Shown here piece by piece: positions 14,389 to 15,262 of a stretch of 15,262 nucleotides of DNA. This stretch comes from DAOTZU01 sp034433995. GTDB lineage: Bacteria > Chloroflexota > Anaerolineae > UBA1429. The stretch is taken from assembly GCA_034433995.1 (NCBI GenBank), contig DAOTZU010000039.1:1-15262 (forward strand). The letters are read 5' to 3'. Position 1 is the first letter of the stretch; the number at the start of each line of letters is the position of its first letter. Under the pieces are notes generated by a model. That model was given only the letters and a program-made list of their open reading frames with translations, was not told the DNA's origin and searched no databases. Made by a program: the position numbers and the translations under genes.

Positions 14389-15262
14389 CCGTGCTGGGCA
14401 GCAACACCCGATCGCCCTGCTCCTGCCCGGCGAGAAAGACGGGCAGCCTCTGACCGTTATCCCCGTTGTAGAGCCCCACCTCCAGTTGGTAGATCCCCGG
14501 CGGCGCGTTTGGATCCACAAGCAAGACATGCCGATCCACGATGATATCCCCCGGTAACCACTGGCTGGTGGGGTAGCCGGCGTTGGCCGGCTGGGCATCA
14601 TGTTGTCCCCAGACGGGCCCCTGGGTCTTGGGGTTATAGGCCTGGCCCAGGAGATGGGTAAAGACGGTGTAATCCTCGTCCAGCTTGGCCTCGGCGCGCC
14701 AGTAAAGATCCAGGGTGAGCGTCTCTCCGGGGGAAACTTGGGCGCTGGGCAGCCGGTAGCCCACCAAAGTGATCCCTTGGCCCAGGCGGGCCTCCAGCGT
14801 CGCTGTCGGCGGGCCGGCCTTGGGCAGGGGCGCGGTGCCGGCGATGCGCAGCGCCCCCAGGGCGATCTCGGCGCCATGTCCATCGGCCAGGACGATGGTG
14901 TAGCGGCCGGCGGGGGTATGGGTGTGGAGGGTGAAATCCGCCTGCTGGCGCTGGGGGCCTTCCGCGGTCGCTGCGGGGAGGGCCCGCCGGAGTAGCGCTT
15001 GGCCGCGGGCGTTGCGCACCTGGAGGAGCACCGTCTCCCGGGGCGGTTGTTCCCACAGCAAAGAGATGTGGATGCTATCGCCGGCGGTGAAGGTGGTCAC
15101 GGGCAGTTCCCACCCGCGCAGCAGGCCTGAACCCGCTGGGGTGAGGAGTGGGTGCTGAGGCACATATCCCTCGGCCAGCCCTGGGGGGCGGCCGGTTGGG
15201 TCGTACAAGCGCAGGGTGTTGGGACCGTAGGCCAGGGCCAACACTTGGGGGTAGCGTTGCTC
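14369..15262 (-). CDS. C-terminal part of a large, probably membrane glycosyltransferase-type protein
   Basis: The reading frame is open through the right edge (codons EQRYPQ precede the GTG at 15244), so only the last 298 residues are present and the true start lies outside. What is visible looks like two beta-sandwich repeats. The first is around GDSIHISLLWEQPPRETVLLQVRN and AGRYTIVLADG. The second is around ITLVGYRLPSAQVSPGETL, LDLYWRAEAKLDEDYTVFTH, SQWLPGDIIVDRHVLL and GIYQLEVGLYNGDNGQRLPV. I recall this tail from the C-termini of large Chloroflexota GT39-like membrane proteins, but no transmembrane or catalytic region is in view, so the full identity is inference. The domain would be extracytoplasmic. 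It ends at TGA 14369, within the end of the HNH gene. Confidence 0.75.
   Translation of the reverse strand, partial: EQRYPQVLALAYGPNTLRLYDPTGRPPGLAEGYVPQHPLLTPAGSGLLRGWELPVTTFTAGDSIHISLLWEQPPRETVLLQVRNARGQALLRRALPAATAEGPQRQQADFTLHTHTPAGRYTIVLADGHGAEIALGALRIAGTAPLPKAGPPTATLEARLGQGITLVGYRLPSAQVSPGETLTLDLYWRAEAKLDEDYTVFTHLLGQAYNPKTQGPVWGQHDAQPANAGYPTSQWLPGDIIVDRHVLLVDPNAPPGIYQLEVGLYNGDNGQRLPVFLAGQEQGDRVLLPSTVTVRGH

Overview
The window reads as a high-GC chromosomal segment from a Chloroflexota bacterium, probably Anaerolineae-like. This rests on recalled family resemblance, not a search: the beta-sandwich tail of a large membrane glycosyltransferase-type protein at the right edge, the stand-alone glutamate-synthase-like FMN protein, a YvcK with two N-terminal membrane helices, a short FemABX protein, and a KaiC-like/GAF histidine kinase. 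There are ordinary SD sites (GGAGG types) and several sigma-A-like promoters with 16-17 nt spacers. I see no tRNA, rRNA, transposon, phage gene or CRISPR array.

Layout, left to right. 1-855 (-): N-terminal 285 codons of CTP synthase (pyrG). 856-1152: pyrG promoter, a cluster of three small perfect hairpins, and a strong terminator. 1153-2745 (-): stand-alone FMN glutamate-synthase-family protein with an N-terminal four-cysteine motif, preceded by a possible leader of about 200 nt. 3023-5624 (-): overlapping histidine kinase / NarL-type response regulator pair whose promoter sits inside a perfect 14-nt inverted repeat. 5784-6077 (-): 97-aa protein of unknown function. 6274-7329 (+): FemABX-type aminoacyltransferase, divergent from the 97-aa gene and overlapping tail-to-tail by 40 nt with the next gene. 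7290-8558 (-): GT4 glycosyltransferase. 8648-9658 (-): GAPDH. 9710-11002 (-): membrane-anchored YvcK/CofD-like protein with its own promoter, probably co-transcribed with GAPDH. 11121-12950 (-): RACo-type ASKHA ferredoxin protein. 12986-13714 (-): class I SAM methyltransferase, probably first gene of an operon with the RACo-like gene. 13852-14388 (+): stand-alone HNH endonuclease with a near-consensus promoter, divergent from the methyltransferase. 14369-15262 (-): C-terminal part of a protein carrying a domain typical of Chloroflexota GT39-like membrane proteins, open at the window edge.

How the genes fit together. Most are housekeeping or central metabolism: CTP synthesis, glutamate/ammonia metabolism, glycolysis/gluconeogenesis, and envelope assembly (FemABX, GT4, YvcK, possibly the right-edge protein). 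The yvcK-gap pair is suggestive because YvcK homologues link carbon flux to cell-wall synthesis. No complete novel system (defence, mobile, biosynthetic) is visible. The parts most worth a second look are the two-component system with a degenerate KaiC-like sensor and an inverted repeat over its promoter, the cysteine-motif glutamate-synthase homologue with its long leader, the orphan RACo-like activator paired with a methyltransferase, and the clustered hairpins at 977-1058.
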